Positions 26,107 through 35,367 are shown, counted from the stretch's first letter. The stretch is DNA of 52,338 bases from Sphingopyxis flava (GCF_900168005.1 NZ_FUYP01000022.1:1-52338), one strand, 5' to 3'. Numbers and translations are program-made. Notes: generated by a model from the sequence alone, not told the origin.

Positions 26107-28797
26107 ATGAACAGCGTGGCTTCACACAATTTCAGGGCGCGGACGCAGCTGTCGGCACTCCTAATGGCAGGAACGATGCTGGCGTGGCCCGCCGCACCGC
26201 TTCTGGCCCAGGAAACCGCACCGACGCCGCCTCCCGCCGTGCCGACCCTGGCAGTGCCTGCGCCCGAGGCCGTCCCGACGGCCTCGACGATCCGGTCGAT
26301 CACGGTCACTGGCAACCAGCGCCTTGAATCCCAGACGATCCTCTCATATCTCCGCCTGCGCGTTGGCCAGTCCTATGACCGCGCAACGCTCGACCAGGCG
26401 CTGAAGGATCTTGCAGCGACCGAGCTCTTCAAGGATTATCAGATCACCGACGACGCCGGCGCTCTGACGATCCAGGTCACCGAAAACCCGGTGATCAACC
26501 GCGTGATCCTCGAGGGGAACAAGCGGCTCAAGGAAGAGAAAATCCGCCCCGAGATCAGGCTTGCTCCGCGCCAGATCTTCACGCGTTCGAAGGTCCGCGC
26601 CGACGTCGCGCGCATCATCGAGCTCTACAAGCGCCAGGGCCGTTTCGCCGCGACCGTCGAACCCAAGATGGTGCAGCTCGACCAGAACCGCGTCGACGTG
26701 GTGTTCGAGATCAACGAGGGGCCGAAATCGAAGGTCCGCCAGATCAACATCATCGGCAACGAGAAGTTCAGCGACGGCGACATCAAGGACGAGATGGCGA
26801 CAAAGGAGACGGGGCTTTTGACGATGCTGTCGTCGAACACCACCTACGACCCCGACCGCCTTGCCTACGACCAGCAGAAGGTGCGCCTCTTCTACCTGCA
26901 GAACGGCTATGCCGACTTCCGCGTGATTTCCGCGGTCGCAGAGCTTACGAGCAACAAGCAGGATTTCATCATCACCTATGTCGTCGAGGAAGGCGAGCGC
27001 TACAAGTTCGGCGAGGTGAACCTCGAGAGCAGCCTGCGCGACTTCAAGCCGGAAACGATGAAGACGATGCTGCCGATGAAGACCGGTGACTGGTACAATG
27101 CCAAGCAGGTCGAGGACACGGTCGAGCGCCTCAGCGAGACCGCCGGCCTGTTCGGCTATGCCTTTGCCGACATCAACCCCGAGTTCCGCCGCAACCCCGA
27201 AACGCGGACGATGGACATCACCTTCAACGTTGCCGAAAGCCCGCGAACCTACGTGGAGCGGATCGACGTCAATGGCAATACGCTGACCCAGGACAAGGTG
27301 GTCCGCCGCGAATTCCGCCTCAACGAAGGCGATGCGTTCAACAGCTTCGCGGTGAAGCGCACCGAGGGGCGCATCAACAGCCTTGGCTATTTCCAGGAAA
27401 ATCTGGAGGTCCAGCGCAAGGAAGGCAGCGCGCCCGATCGCATCATCCTTGAAACCAATGTCGAGGAGAAGCCGACTGGTGAGCTCTCGCTTTCGGCGGG
27501 CTTCTCGTCGATCGAAAGCTTCCTCGTGCAGGCCTCGATCCGCCAGCGCAACTTCCGCGGCAAGGGGCAGCAGCTGCAGGCCTCGGTCAACTATTCAAGC
27601 TATTCGAAGTCGGTCGAACTCGGCTTTACCGAGCCCTATCTTTTCGACCGCAATATCTCGATCGGCGGCAGCGTCTATCGCCGCGATCTCAATTCGTTCA
27701 ACTTCATCAACAACGACCGCCGCACGACCTTCGAGCAGACCACGACGGGTTTCCAGATCAATGTCGGCGTGCCGCTCACCGAATATATGTCGGCGTTTGG
27801 GCGCTACAGCCTCAATTTCGACGATGTGTCCCTCGATCGCAGCATCTATTATTTCGGCAACGAGTGCGACCCGCTGGTGGCGGGCCGCTATCTTTGCGAC
27901 GCGATCGGCAAGCGGACGACTTCGCTCCTTGGACTTACGCTCGCCTATGATGATCGCGACAATCGCCTGCGTCCAACGCGCGGCCAGTCCTTGTCCTTCA
28001 GCCAGGATTTCGCGGGTCTTGGCGGCAGCGTCAAATATGTTCGCAGCCGTGCATCGGCGAGCAAGCACTTCAATCTCGGTAGCCGTTTCATTCTCAATCT
28101 TTCGGCGGAAGGCGGATACATCTATCCGCTCGGCGGCCGCCCCACGCCGTCGAGCGACAAGGTCCGCCTGACCGACCGCTTCTTCCTCGGCGAGCCCCAG
28201 ATGCGCGGCTTCGACATTCGCGGCCTTGGGCCGCGCGTGATCCGCTACAGCAATGTCGATATCAGCGACCCCGCCAATCCGGTTCTCGACACGACGATCA
28301 ACCGCAACCAGCTCATCGACGACGCGCTGGGCGGGCGCGCTTATTATCAGGGCCGCGTCGAGATCGACATTCCGCTCGGCTCGGGCGCGAAGGAAATGGG
28401 GCTGCGGCCTTCGGTCTTCCTCGACGTGGGCTCGGTCTTCAACGTTCGCCGCCCGCAGCTTACGACGCTTGCGGATTTCCGCGATCCGTCAGATGGCCTC
28501 ACCAAATATCTGTGCCGCAATGCCTCGACAGGCACCCAGCAGTTCGGGACGCAGGCCACGGGCTCCGACGGTACACCGAGCGGCAGCTACAGTGTCTGCC
28601 CCGAAGGCTTTTCCTCGCTCGCCCCGTTCGAGGAACGCTTCTATGGTGACACCTGGATGCCCCGCGTGTCGATCGGTGCGGGCGTCAACTGGAATTCGCC
28701 TTTCGGTCCCTTCCGGATCGACTTCGCTTACGCCCTTCGCAAAGAAGAGGGCGATGATACGAAACGCTTCTCATTCAATGTAGGAACTCAATTCTGA
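26107..28797 (+). CDS. bamA: outer-membrane protein assembly factor BamA
   Basis: The 896-residue precursor has a signal region (about 1-35, ending PLLAQ). About five POTRA repeats follow from IRSITVTGNQRLESQTILSY to about residue 400, with recurring blocks such as VNRVILEGNKRLKEEKI and QINIIGNEKFSDGDI. The C-terminal Omp85 barrel contains the conserved loop residues in DRFFLGEPQMRGFDIRGLGP and ends in a phenylalanine (FNVGTQF), the outer-membrane insertion signal. It is the essential insertase for beta-barrel proteins. Its stop overlaps the skp start by one base (TGATG). Confidence 0.97.
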   Translation: MNSVASHNFRARTQLSALLMAGTMLAWPAAPLLAQETAPTPPPAVPTLAVPAPEAVPTASTIRSITVTGNQRLESQTILSYLRLRVGQSYDRATLDQALKDLAATELFKDYQITDDAGALTIQVTENPVINRVILEGNKRLKEEKIRPEIRLAPRQIFTRSKVRADVARIIELYKRQGRFAATVEPKMVQLDQNRVDVVFEINEGPKSKVRQINIIGNEKFSDGDIKDEMATKETGLLTMLSSNTTYDPDRLAYDQQKVRLFYLQNGYADFRVISAVAELTSNKQDFIITYVVEEGERYKFGEVNLESSLRDFKPETMKTMLPMKTGDWYNAKQVEDTVERLSETAGLFGYAFADINPEFRRNPETRTMDITFNVAESPRTYVERIDVNGNTLTQDKVVRREFRLNEGDAFNSFAVKRTEGRINSLGYFQENLEVQRKEGSAPDRIILETNVEEKPTGELSLSAGFSSIESFLVQASIRQRNFRGKGQQLQASVNYSSYSKSVELGFTEPYLFDRNISIGGSVYRRDLNSFNFINNDRRTTFEQTTTGFQINVGVPLTEYMSAFGRYSLNFDDVSLDRSIYYFGNECDPLVAGRYLCDAIGKRTTSLLGLTLAYDDRDNRLRPTRGQSLSFSQDFAGLGGSVKYVRSRASASKHFNLGSRFILNLSAEGGYIYPLGGRPTPSSDKVRLTDRFFLGEPQMRGFDIRGLGPRVIRYSNVDISDPANPVLDTTINRNQLIDDALGGRAYYQGRVEIDIPLGSGAKEMGLRPSVFLDVGSVFNVRRPQLTTLADFRDPSDGLTKYLCRNASTGTQQFGTQATGSDGTPSGSYSVCPEGFSSLAPFEERFYGDTWMPRVSIGAGVNWNSPFGPFRIDFAYALRKEEGDDTKRFSFNVGTQF

Positions 28798-29501
28798 TGA
28801 AGAAAATTTTTGTCGCTTCGGCGCTGGCGCTTGCCGCGCTGTCGGTTTCGCCCATGACCGCAGCGCCCGCCGCTGCCCAATCGAAGACCGGGATCGGCAT
28901 CGCCGACCTCGATGTGGCGACGACGCGCTCGAACGCCTACCAGACCGCGCTGAATCAGATCCGCACCACCTACAAGGCGCAGATCGATCAGGTCGAGGCG
29001 CGCGATCAGACGCTGGGCGCAGAGCTCAACGTGCTGCGCGCGAGGGCGAACGAAGAAGCCAAGAAGACCCCGCAGAACAAGGCGGCTCTCGATGCCGCGG
29101 TCAAGGCATTCCAGGACAAGTCGGCCGCAGCCCAGCGCGAGATCGCGCAGATGGCGCAGCCCTATGAACTCGCGCGCGCCTACGCGATCGACCAGATCAC
29201 CGTGCGTCTCGACGATGCGGTCAAGGGCGCGATGACCAAGCGCAAGGTCGATCTGCTCCTCAACTATGACCAGCAGGTCGTTCTCGCGGCGCAGCCGCCG
29301 GTCGATATCACCGATGCGATCATCGCTGAACTCAACACGCTGGTGCCGAGCGTGTCGATCGCCGTTCCTGCCGGCTATCAGCCGGGTCAGCTGATGCAGC
29401 AGAAGAACCAGGCGCTCATTAACGCCGCCCGCGCGCAGCAGGGTCAGGCAGCACCGGCTGCGACGACGCCGGCGACCGGCACGCCGCCGACCACGCGCTA
29501 A
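28797..29501 (+). CDS. skp: OmpH/Skp-family periplasmic chaperone
   Basis: The 234-residue precursor has a signal peptide ([19 protein letters not shown], cleavage near AAPAAAQ), then [18 protein letters not shown] and a long helical coiled-coil region (about 60-150). It ends with a Pro/Ala/Gln-rich tail. Skp holds unfolded outer-membrane proteins on their way to BamA, the upstream gene product. The helical part is less regular than in E. coli and the protein is longer (161 in E. coli), so the family call is firmer than functional equivalence. Confidence 0.85.
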   Translation: MKKIFVASALALAALSVSPMTAAPAAAQSKTGIGIADLDVATTRSNAYQTALNQIRTTYKAQIDQVEARDQTLGAELNVLRARANEEAKKTPQNKAALDAAVKAFQDKSAAAQREIAQMAQPYELARAYAIDQITVRLDDAVKGAMTKRKVDLLLNYDQQVVLAAQPPVDITDAIIAELNTLVPSVSIAVPAGYQPGQLMQQKNQALINAARAQQGQAAPAATTPATGTPPTTR

Positions 29502-29505
29502 GGCG

Positions 29506-29985
29506 ATGGCAGAGGGAAGCGAGGATAAGGCTGCTCTGGGCCCGGCGGACATCCGCCGGGTCCTGGCGCTGCTGCCGCATCGCTATCCGATGCTGCTTGT
29601 CGACCGGGTGGTCGCGATGGAGAAGGACAGCTCGATCCACGCGATCAAGGCCGTGACGATGAACGAGCCCTTCTTTCAGGGACATTTTCCCGGCCGGCCG
29701 ATCATGCCCGGTGTCCTCATCGTCGAGGCGCTGGCGCAGGCCGGCGGCGTCCTCGCGATTGAATCGCTGGGGCTCGCAGGCTCAGGCAAGCTGGTCTACT
29801 TCATGGGCATCGACGGGGTGAAATTCCGCAAGCCTGTCGAGCCCGGCCATCTTCTCGACCTCCACGTCACCATCCTTCAGGCGAAGCGGAACATCTGCAA
29901 GTTCGAAGGGCGCGCGATGCTGGATGGGCAGCTCGCGACCGAATGCCAGTTCACCGCGATGATCGCGGATCCGCCCGCGGATTAA
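29506..29985 (+). CDS. fabZ: 3-hydroxyacyl-ACP dehydratase FabZ
   Basis: The 159-residue hot-dog-fold enzyme dehydrates 3-hydroxyacyl-ACP in fatty-acid elongation. It shows [15 protein letters not shown] and the active-site block [20 protein letters not shown] with the catalytic His and Glu. The ATG is 4 bp after the skp stop, so it closes the bamA-skp-fabZ operon, as in many proteobacteria (where lpxD/lpxA are often nearby but are not here). Confidence 0.97.
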   Translation: MAEGSEDKAALGPADIRRVLALLPHRYPMLLVDRVVAMEKDSSIHAIKAVTMNEPFFQGHFPGRPIMPGVLIVEALAQAGGVLAIESLGLAGSGKLVYFMGIDGVKFRKPVEPGHLLDLHVTILQAKRNICKFEGRAMLDGQLATECQFTAMIADPPAD

Positions 29986-30099
29986 GGCGCCCTTGCAAAT
30001 TATTGCGTTCGCCGTTAGGGGACGCCGCTTCGCGGCCCCCCGACGGGAAAGCATCGACTCAGCGGCTGGTCGGAAACCAGCGGCACAGGAGCTTTAGAG

Positions 30100-30327
30100 A
30101 TGAAAAAAGACATTCACCCCGACTATCACATGATCACGGTCAAGATGACCGATGGCACCGAGTATCAGACGCGCTCGACCTGGGGCAGCGAGGGCGATGT
30201 GATGACCCTCGAAATCGACCCCACCGCGCACCCGGCGTGGACCGGCGGTCAGGGCCGCATGCTCGACACGGGCGGCCAGGTTGCCAAGTTCAACAAGCGC
30301 TTCGGCGGCCTGACGCTCAAGCGCTGA
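30100..30327 (+). CDS. rpmE: 50S ribosomal protein bL31
   Basis: The 75-residue protein starts [20 protein letters not shown] and ends with [11 protein letters not shown], typical of bL31. It contains no cysteine, so it is the zinc-free form usual in alphaproteobacteria. The ATG follows AGGAGC. The 114-bp leader contains a small hairpin GCTGGT/ACCAGC (30065-30081) just before the ribosome site. Expressed separately from the fabZ operon or by read-through. Confidence 0.97.
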   Translation: MKKDIHPDYHMITVKMTDGTEYQTRSTWGSEGDVMTLEIDPTAHPAWTGGQGRMLDTGGQVAKFNKRFGGLTLKR

Positions 30328-30334
30328 TTGCGCA

Positions 30335-30354
30335 CTCCCGGGCTTGGCCGGGAG
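30335..30354. terminator. hairpin between convergent rpmE and glpK
   Basis: CTCCCGG (30335-30341) pairs perfectly with CCGGGAG (30348-30354) over a 6-nt loop. It lies 7 bp after the rpmE stop and 3 bp before the glpK stop. It lacks a T-run on either strand but is well placed to separate the convergent transcripts. Confidence 0.5.
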
Positions 30355-30357
30355 GAG

Positions 30358-31830
30358 CTATTCCAGAAGTTTTGCAAGCGCGCTTTGCCAGCCGGCAAGG
30401 CGCGCTTTGCGTATGTCTGCCTCCAGCGCGGGGGTGAAGCGCGTGGTCTGTCCGCGCATCGCCTGCGCCGCGCTTAGAAGATCGGGGTAGAGGCCCGCGC
30501 CGGTCGCGGCGAGCATGGCGGCGCCAAGCGCGGTGCTCTCGATGAAGTCGGGCCGCTCGACGGTGAGGTCCAGCATGTCGGCAAGATCCTGCGCCATCCA
30601 GTTGTTCGCCGCCATGCCGCCGTCGATCCTCAGGTCGGCCCAGTCGACGCCGTCGGCGGCAAAGGCGGTTTTGAGATCATGCGCCTGATAGGCCTGCGCC
30701 TCGAGCGCGGCGCGCGCCACATGCGCCTTGCTGCTCGCAAAGCTGAGCCCGGAGAGCGCGGCGAGCGCCCCGGGCTGCCAGTGCGGCGCCCCGAGGCCCG
30801 AGAGTGCGGGCACGAGATAGACGCCGCCATTGTCGTCGAGCGAGCGGGCGAGCCCTTCGCTCTCGCCCGCGCTTGCGAGAAGGCCGAGCCCGTCGCGGAG
30901 CCACTGGATAAGGCTGCCCGCGACGAACACCGAGCCTTCGAGCGCGTAGGATCGCACATCGCCTTCCTGGACGAGCACGGTGGAAAGAAGGCGGTTTGCC
31001 GAATAGGGCCGGCGCGTTCCGCTTGCCGAAAGGATGAAGGCGCCGGTGCCGAAAGTCGCCTTGGTCTGCCCGGGGGCAAGGCAGGCCTGGCCGATCGTCG
31101 CGGCTTGCTGGTCGCCCGCCATGCCGCAGATCGGAATCGCGCCGCCGAAGAGCGCGGGATCGGTCGTCCCGACGCTCGTCGTGCAGCCGGCGATTTCGGG
31201 AAGGAGCGCCATTGGAACGCCGAAAAGGTCGCAAAGTTCTGCATCCCAACCCCCTGCGCCGTCGATGGCCATCAGCAAGGTGCGCGAGGCATTGGTCGCA
31301 TCGCTCACATGGACGCCGCCGGTCAGGCGATAGACAAGATAGGATTCGATCGTTCCTACCGCGAGACGGTCTCCTGCCTCGCAAAGCTGCGGCCAGTTTT
31401 TAAGCGCCCAGCCGATCTTGGTTCCAGAAAAATAGGGATCAAGAAGAAGGCCGCTTTTTGCCTGCACTGCCGCCTCATGGCCTCCCTCTTTCAGCGCCAT
31501 GCAGTCGGCGGCGGTGCGCCGGTCCTGCCAGACGATCGCGGGGGCGAGGGGCTCGCCGGTCTTGCGGTCCCAGAACACCGCCGTTTCGCGCTGGTTGGTT
31601 ATGCCGATCGCTGCGATCCGAGCCGCGCCGCCCGCCTTGTCGATCATCGCGCGGGTGCAGGCGAGGGTGGCCTTCCAGATTTCGGCCGCATCATGCTCGA
31701 CTAGCCCGGGGCCCGGGTAATGCTGACGGAACTCGCGCTGCGCGCTGCCGAGGGGCGTGCCGTCGGCGGCAAAGAGCATCGTGCGGGTGGAGGTCGTGCC
31801 CTCGTCGATGACGATGATATTCTCGGTCAC
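30358..31830 (-). CDS. glpK: glycerol kinase
   Basis: The 490-residue FGGY-family enzyme phosphorylates glycerol to glycerol 3-phosphate. Landmarks are ENIIVIDEGTTSTRTM, GITNQRETAVFWDRKTG, VWQDRRTA, GMAGDQQAATIGQ, the phosphate loop TFGTGAFIL, and LRIDGGMAANNWMAQ. I start it at the GTG (31830), which gives the family N-terminus; the open frame runs 56 residues further, without similarity. No glpF or glpD is adjacent. Its product could feed the acyltransferases encoded at 43353-48954, but they are not in an operon with it. Confidence 0.96.
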   Translation of the reverse strand: MTENIIVIDEGTTSTRTMLFAADGTPLGSAQREFRQHYPGPGLVEHDAAEIWKATLACTRAMIDKAGGAARIAAIGITNQRETAVFWDRKTGEPLAPAIVWQDRRTAADCMALKEGGHEAAVQAKSGLLLDPYFSGTKIGWALKNWPQLCEAGDRLAVGTIESYLVYRLTGGVHVSDATNASRTLLMAIDGAGGWDAELCDLFGVPMALLPEIAGCTTSVGTTDPALFGGAIPICGMAGDQQAATIGQACLAPGQTKATFGTGAFILSASGTRRPYSANRLLSTVLVQEGDVRSYALEGSVFVAGSLIQWLRDGLGLLASAGESEGLARSLDDNGGVYLVPALSGLGAPHWQPGALAALSGLSFASSKAHVARAALEAQAYQAHDLKTAFAADGVDWADLRIDGGMAANNWMAQDLADMLDLTVERPDFIESTALGAAMLAATGAGLYPDLLSAAQAMRGQTTRFTPALEADIRKARLAGWQSALAKLLE

Positions 31831-31980
31831 TCGCTGGTCCCCTCGTCGCGCCCTGCAGAGCCTGGTTGGGCCCCGCCTGTCTCTTCCCCCGCACGATGCA
31901 GAAAGAAGGGCCCCTCGACAAGGTCGGCGCGATATGGGGCGCAAATGTACAGACGATCGCATTGGACCGAGGATGGTGTG

Positions 31981-32013
31981 GCGAAGGCGCCGGGCCATCC
32001 GGAGCGCCTTCGC
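31981..32013. repeat. 10-bp inverted repeat upstream of glpK
   Basis: GCGAAGGCGC (31981-31990) and GCGCCTTCGC (32004-32013) form a perfect inverted repeat with a 13-bp spacer, about 150 bp upstream of the glpK start. It may be an operator or a terminator-like hairpin (TTTCTCC follows on the plus strand). The rest of 31831-32055 holds nothing I recognise. Confidence 0.4.
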
Positions 32014-32055
32014 TTTCTCCTGCTTGAAATTTCCGGTCTGGCGGTTCGCGATACA

Positions 32056-32480
32056 TTAGGGGGGGCTCAATGTTGCGGCTACTCGACCGAGTAGAATTAT
32101 GACAATGATTTGCATGGGTTCCTGATATGTTCCATTTAGCCTCGCAGGCCGACCGTCATCGACTGTCTCCTTTCTGCGGACGAGCCACAGCGCGGCGGCG
32201 AACACTATCACCGCGCCGATGACGATGCCGATGTTGGCGCGACGGTTCGGGTACATCCGCCATATGAAACTGATCATGATGAGCGCCATGGTCGCGCCCA
32301 TGACCACCGCCATCCAGGTTCGCGTCTGGCTGTATTCGACGTGCCCCAGCACGTACGTGTTTACATCAGTCCGAACATGACGATGGTCGATGTCGCGATC
32401 ATGGCGGCGAAGCTGCGGTAGCTCATGCTCATGCCGCCGCGGTGTCCCGGATGTTTCGCTTCAGGTTCCAGCTTATTCAT
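32056..32480 (-). pseudogene. DUF305-type membrane protein, frameshifted and lacking its C-terminal domain
   Basis: A first frame from the ATG at 32480 reads MSMSYRSFAAMIATSTIVMF and stops after GLM. A second frame resumes with GHVEYSQTRTWMAVVMGATM and a further helix IGIVIGAVIVFAAALWLVRR. Together these are the two or three membrane helices that precede the metal-binding DUF305 domain in many sphingomonad proteins. Joining them requires a one-base correction near 32362. After ETVDD the sequence diverges (GRPARLNGTYQEP) where the His-rich DUF305 domain should begin, so that domain is gone. It is divergent from the MarR regulator. Not expected to be functional. Confidence 0.65.
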
Positions 32481-32637
32481 GGCGCGCTCCGATCTTCTCT
32501 GCAGCTTCAACGTGCGGACGCGGCTGAAGTGCTCAAGCCGCGATGCGAAGGCGCGGGAACGACATGACACCCGTTCGGATTGATCTCCAGTTGGAACTAT
32601 TCGCCCCATGTGCCGGATCTCGAATACCTGAAGTATA

Positions 32638-32681
32638 TAGTTGACTAGGCAATCACATCGGCATAGTTTCCTAGTCAACTA
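32638..32681 (+). promoter_or_regulatory. marR promoter with twin operator
   Basis: TAGTTGACTAGG (32638-32649) and CCTAGTCAACTA (32670-32681) form a perfect 12-bp inverted repeat. Each arm also contains a palindrome of its own (TAGT-N2-ACTA). Within it lies a promoter-like pair, TTGACT (32641-32646) and TAGTTT (32664-32669), 17 bp apart. The ATG of the MarR gene is 11 bp beyond. MarR proteins usually bind such palindromes as dimers and repress themselves, so two operator copies straddling the promoter is the likely reading (inference). A minus-strand TATACT at 32637-32632 might serve the divergent DUF305 remnant. Confidence 0.7.
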
Positions 32682-32691
32682 GAGGATCGCT

Positions 32692-33153
32692 ATGCCTCCG
32701 ACCCCACCCGTCTCGGACCTCACCGCGCACATTGGCTTCTGGATGCGCATGGTGTCCAACCACGTGTCACATGCCTTCGCGGCCAAGCTTGCCGACAGGC
32801 GAGTGACGGTCGCCGAATGGGCCCTGATGCGCGCGCTCTATGGCAAGGAGCCAATGCCGCCCAGCCGGCTCGCCGACGCGATGGGCATGTCGAGGGGCGC
32901 GATCACCAAGCTCGCCGACCGATTGATCGCGAAATCGCTGATCATGCGCGAAGCCAGTACGGCCGATGGTCGGGCACAGACGCTCGCGCTGACGGCACGC
33001 GGTAGCGCCCTCGTGCCGGATCTGGCCGCGCTCGCCGATCTCAATGATGCCGAATTCTTCGGATGCCTCACCCCGGACGAACGCGAAACGCTGGGACGTC
33101 TCCTGAAGAGCCTGGCCCAACGCGGCAACATGACCGCAACCCCGCCCGAATGA
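32692..33153 (+). CDS. MarR-family transcriptional regulator
   Basis: The 153-residue protein has the winged-helix fold: VTVAEWALMRALYG, the recognition part PPSRLADAMGMSRGAITKLA, and the wing ASTADGRAQTLALTARG. MarR regulators are dimeric repressors released by small phenolic ligands or oxidants. A twin palindromic operator overlaps its own promoter, and the downstream DUF1398 gene starts 33 bp after its stop, so both are likely repressed together. The ligand cannot be told from sequence; no conspicuous redox cysteine pair is seen. Confidence 0.92.
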   Translation: MPPTPPVSDLTAHIGFWMRMVSNHVSHAFAAKLADRRVTVAEWALMRALYGKEPMPPSRLADAMGMSRGAITKLADRLIAKSLIMREASTADGRAQTLALTARGSALVPDLAALADLNDAEFFGCLTPDERETLGRLLKSLAQRGNMTATPPE

Positions 33154-33185
33154 TCGCGATCCACCTCACCCACGGAGACGCCACT

Positions 33186-33590
33186 ATGAATGAACAGCAG
33201 AAAGCCACTGCCGGAACCTGCCTTGCGGCAGCCGACGGGAACACCATGACCTTTCCACAGATCGTGGGAACGTTGATGGAAGCCGGGTTCGAGAGCTATG
33301 CGATCGACTTCCGACGGGCGACCGCAACCTACTACCTGCCCGACGGAGAGAGCCTCGAGCTGCCCGCGCATCGGGTCGATGCCCCCGTTGCACCGGCGTT
33401 CGACACCGCGCGCATGCAGGCTGCGATCCGGGAAGCGCAGCAACAGGTCCCCGGCTACACCTACAGGGGCTTCTGCGAGAAGGCCGCCTTGTCGGGCTGC
33501 GCCGGCTACATCGTGTCGTTCTCCGGCCGTCGCGCCTTGTACATCGGGCGCACCGCCGAAATCCATGTTGAGCGCTTTCCAAATCAGTAG
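33186..33590 (+). CDS. DUF1398 family protein
   Basis: The 134-residue product contains MTFPQIVGTLMEAGFESYAI, DFRRATATYYLPDG and the C-terminal YRGFCEKAALSGCAGYIVSF. These are the hallmarks of DUF1398, a family of small cytosolic proteins (E. coli YbcV is a member) with no known activity. The ATG at 33186 follows GGAG by 8 bp. It is probably co-transcribed with the MarR gene and is its most likely regulated partner. Function unknown. Confidence 0.85.
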   Translation: MNEQQKATAGTCLAAADGNTMTFPQIVGTLMEAGFESYAIDFRRATATYYLPDGESLELPAHRVDAPVAPAFDTARMQAAIREAQQQVPGYTYRGFCEKAALSGCAGYIVSFSGRRALYIGRTAEIHVERFPNQ

Positions 33591-33737
33591 GCACGAGCCG
33601 CCGCCTGCCCAGATGGTGAGATGCGGATGGCAGTAACTTGCGGGAGCAATCGAATGGGTTTCAGACAATCCCGAGGCGATCGTGAGGATGAGCGCGGCCT
33701 AGGCGCCGTGGACAAATTCCGGTGAGCGCTGCTGCGC

Positions 33738-33989
33738 TCAGTCAGGGTTATTACGTTTAGCCGCTTTGACTGCCCAGCGCACGAGAAGGCCGACCCCGAT
33801 GGCGACAATCGCGGTGGGCAGTAGGACTTGGGTTAGAAAGCCCTTCTTGCACGTGGTGTCCGGTGCGCAGTCGCCCAATGCATCGGCGAGTAGGAGGAAC
33901 ATGAAGACGGGCACGCCCAAGATAGCGGAGGCTATGCATCCCCAACGGCCTTCGACCGTCGCCCCGCCTTTATATCCGCCGTCGCTCAT
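33738..33989 (-). CDS. small two-helix membrane protein, unknown function
   Basis: The 83-residue frame starts MSDGGYKGGATVEGRWGC and has a helix IASAILGVPVFMFLLLADAL. An intervening loop with two cysteines (DCAPDTTCKKG) follows, then a second helix VLLPTAIVAIGVGLLVRW, and a basic end. Similar small proteins are widespread in sphingomonads, as far as I recall, without assigned function. In-frame ATGs at 33995 and 34037 are alternatives. The stop codon lies inside a 7-bp stem (TGAGCGC/GCGCTCA, 33723-33740) that may terminate it. It ends before the IS5 copy. Confidence 0.65.
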   Translation of the reverse strand: MSDGGYKGGATVEGRWGCIASAILGVPVFMFLLLADALGDCAPDTTCKKGFLTQVLLPTAIVAIGVGLLVRWAVKAAKRNNPD

Positions 33990-34083
33990 TGGCATTGGAT
34001 AGCCCAATGCCCTGCCCACGCAAAGAAGCCCAACCATCTGGATCCAAGTACCCGATTGACGCGAGCCGGTGACATTGATTCAA

Positions 34084-34944
34084 GGCTGCTTTTTGGGAGG
34101 CAGGTTTGAGCCGGGGCGATCTGACTGAGACGGAATGGCGTGTTCTGAAGGGCTTGTTGCCAATCGAACCAGAAAATCGCGGCCGAGGCAGACGCCCCGA
34201 GCAGAACCGCTCCATCATCAACGGCATTCTCTGGCGGCTCCGATGCGGAGCGCCGTGGCGCGACGTGCCGCCTAAATATGGCAGTTGGAACACCATCTAT
34301 CGGCGGTTTCGACGATGGAGCGAAGCCGGGGTCTGGGAAACGGTCGCCGTGACACTCGCCGAGGTCATGGCAGACAGCGGCCACTACAGCATCGACAGCA
34401 CCACCGTTCGCGCCCATGTCTCGGCAGCGGGCGGAAAAGGGGGACTCATCGACGCGCTCTTGGCCGCTCGCGGGGCGGGTTCACCAGTAAACTTCACTGC
34501 CTGGCTGATGCCCATGGAAGACCGCTCGCCTTCCATCTGACGGTCGGCGAGGCAGCAGACTGCAAAGCCTATGACGCCCTGATCGGGCTGCCCGAGCGCG
34601 CGCCCAACGCCCTGCTTGCCGACAAGGGCTACGATGCCGATGCGATCCCCGCCGACCTTGCCGAACGGAAAATCGAAGCCGTCATTCCGGGTAAGTCAAA
34701 CCGACGTGTGAAGATCAAGCATGACCGGACGCTCTACAAGCAGCGCAACCGGATCGAGAGGATGTTCGGTCACCTCAAGATCAACCGCGCAATCGCCACC
34801 CGCTACGATCAACTGGCGGAAAGCTTCCTTGGTATGGTCCACATCGCCACCGCCAGATACTGGATCAAATTTGTCCACGCCGCCTAAAAGCAAGCGCCGA
34901 AATCGGGCTGTCACGGGAAACTTCCAGTCAGTTTTAGCACAGCC
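34084..34944 (+). mobile_element. IS5-family insertion sequence (IS427-like)
   Basis: The transposase gene is flanked on the left by GGCTGCTTTTTGGG (from 34084). On the right, read on the minus strand, is GGCTGTGCTAAAACTGAC (ending at 34944). The shared GGCTG tips suggest the boundaries, but the inverted repeats are poor and no target duplication is visible. The true ends may lie a few tens of bases away. The size of about 0.86 kb fits the group. Confidence 0.6.
34106..34887 (+). pseudogene. IS5-family transposase in two overlapping frames
   Basis: The first frame gives the DDE family start (SRGDLTETEWRVLKGLLP, then SIINGILWRLRCGAPWRD, DSTTVRAH with the first Asp). The second gives SRGGFTSKLHCLADAHGRP, LLADKGYDAD (second Asp) and RNRIERMFGHLKINRAIA (the Glu). 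Joining them needs a -1 shift in AAAAGGGGG (34435-34443), just after the first Asp, after which the text THRRALGRSRGG continues correctly. Many IS427-group elements express their transposase by frameshifting on such a run; alternatively a single-base change has inactivated this copy. The full protein would be about 260 residues. Confidence 0.8.
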
Positions 34945-35367
34945 TGGGGGTCTCCCCGCAGAAGGGGTCGGACGAGACGAAGGGCTCGGAGGCAGGGGAA
35001 GGCTTCCCCCCCATGTCATCGCGCCAATCTCATCGCAGGTGCGGCATAGTGCAAATCCGCAACCCCCGCGGATGTCAGAATTTCCGATGATACAATTCCT
35101 CGGATAATAGCGTCCATGTCCCGAGGGTTCGCATCGCTCCCGAAGTCACATCCAGCCGATGCGCCTCTTTGCTTAGAGAAGCGGGACAGCAAGCCCCAAG
35201 GGCGTGGTCTGCGTCGTGTGCCCATGCCTGGCTCGGCCGCGGACCTCATCTCAACTCTGTTTGCTAGTTTCTTAAAATGCGATGAAAGGGGTATAAAATG
35301 GCCCATCCGGCGCAACTCTAGGACGCACGCCAGTCAACTCGGAGACTTCGTTTCCAGCAGGGGTTTG
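34945..35367. other. intergenic region, no gene recognised
   Basis: About 420 bp follow the IS5 copy. A palindrome GGGGAAG-G-CTTCCCC sits at 34995-35009. Short frames on both strands (for example 35116-35385) show no family features. I see no RNA gene. It is probably island filler before the AbiE operon promoter. Confidence 0.5.
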
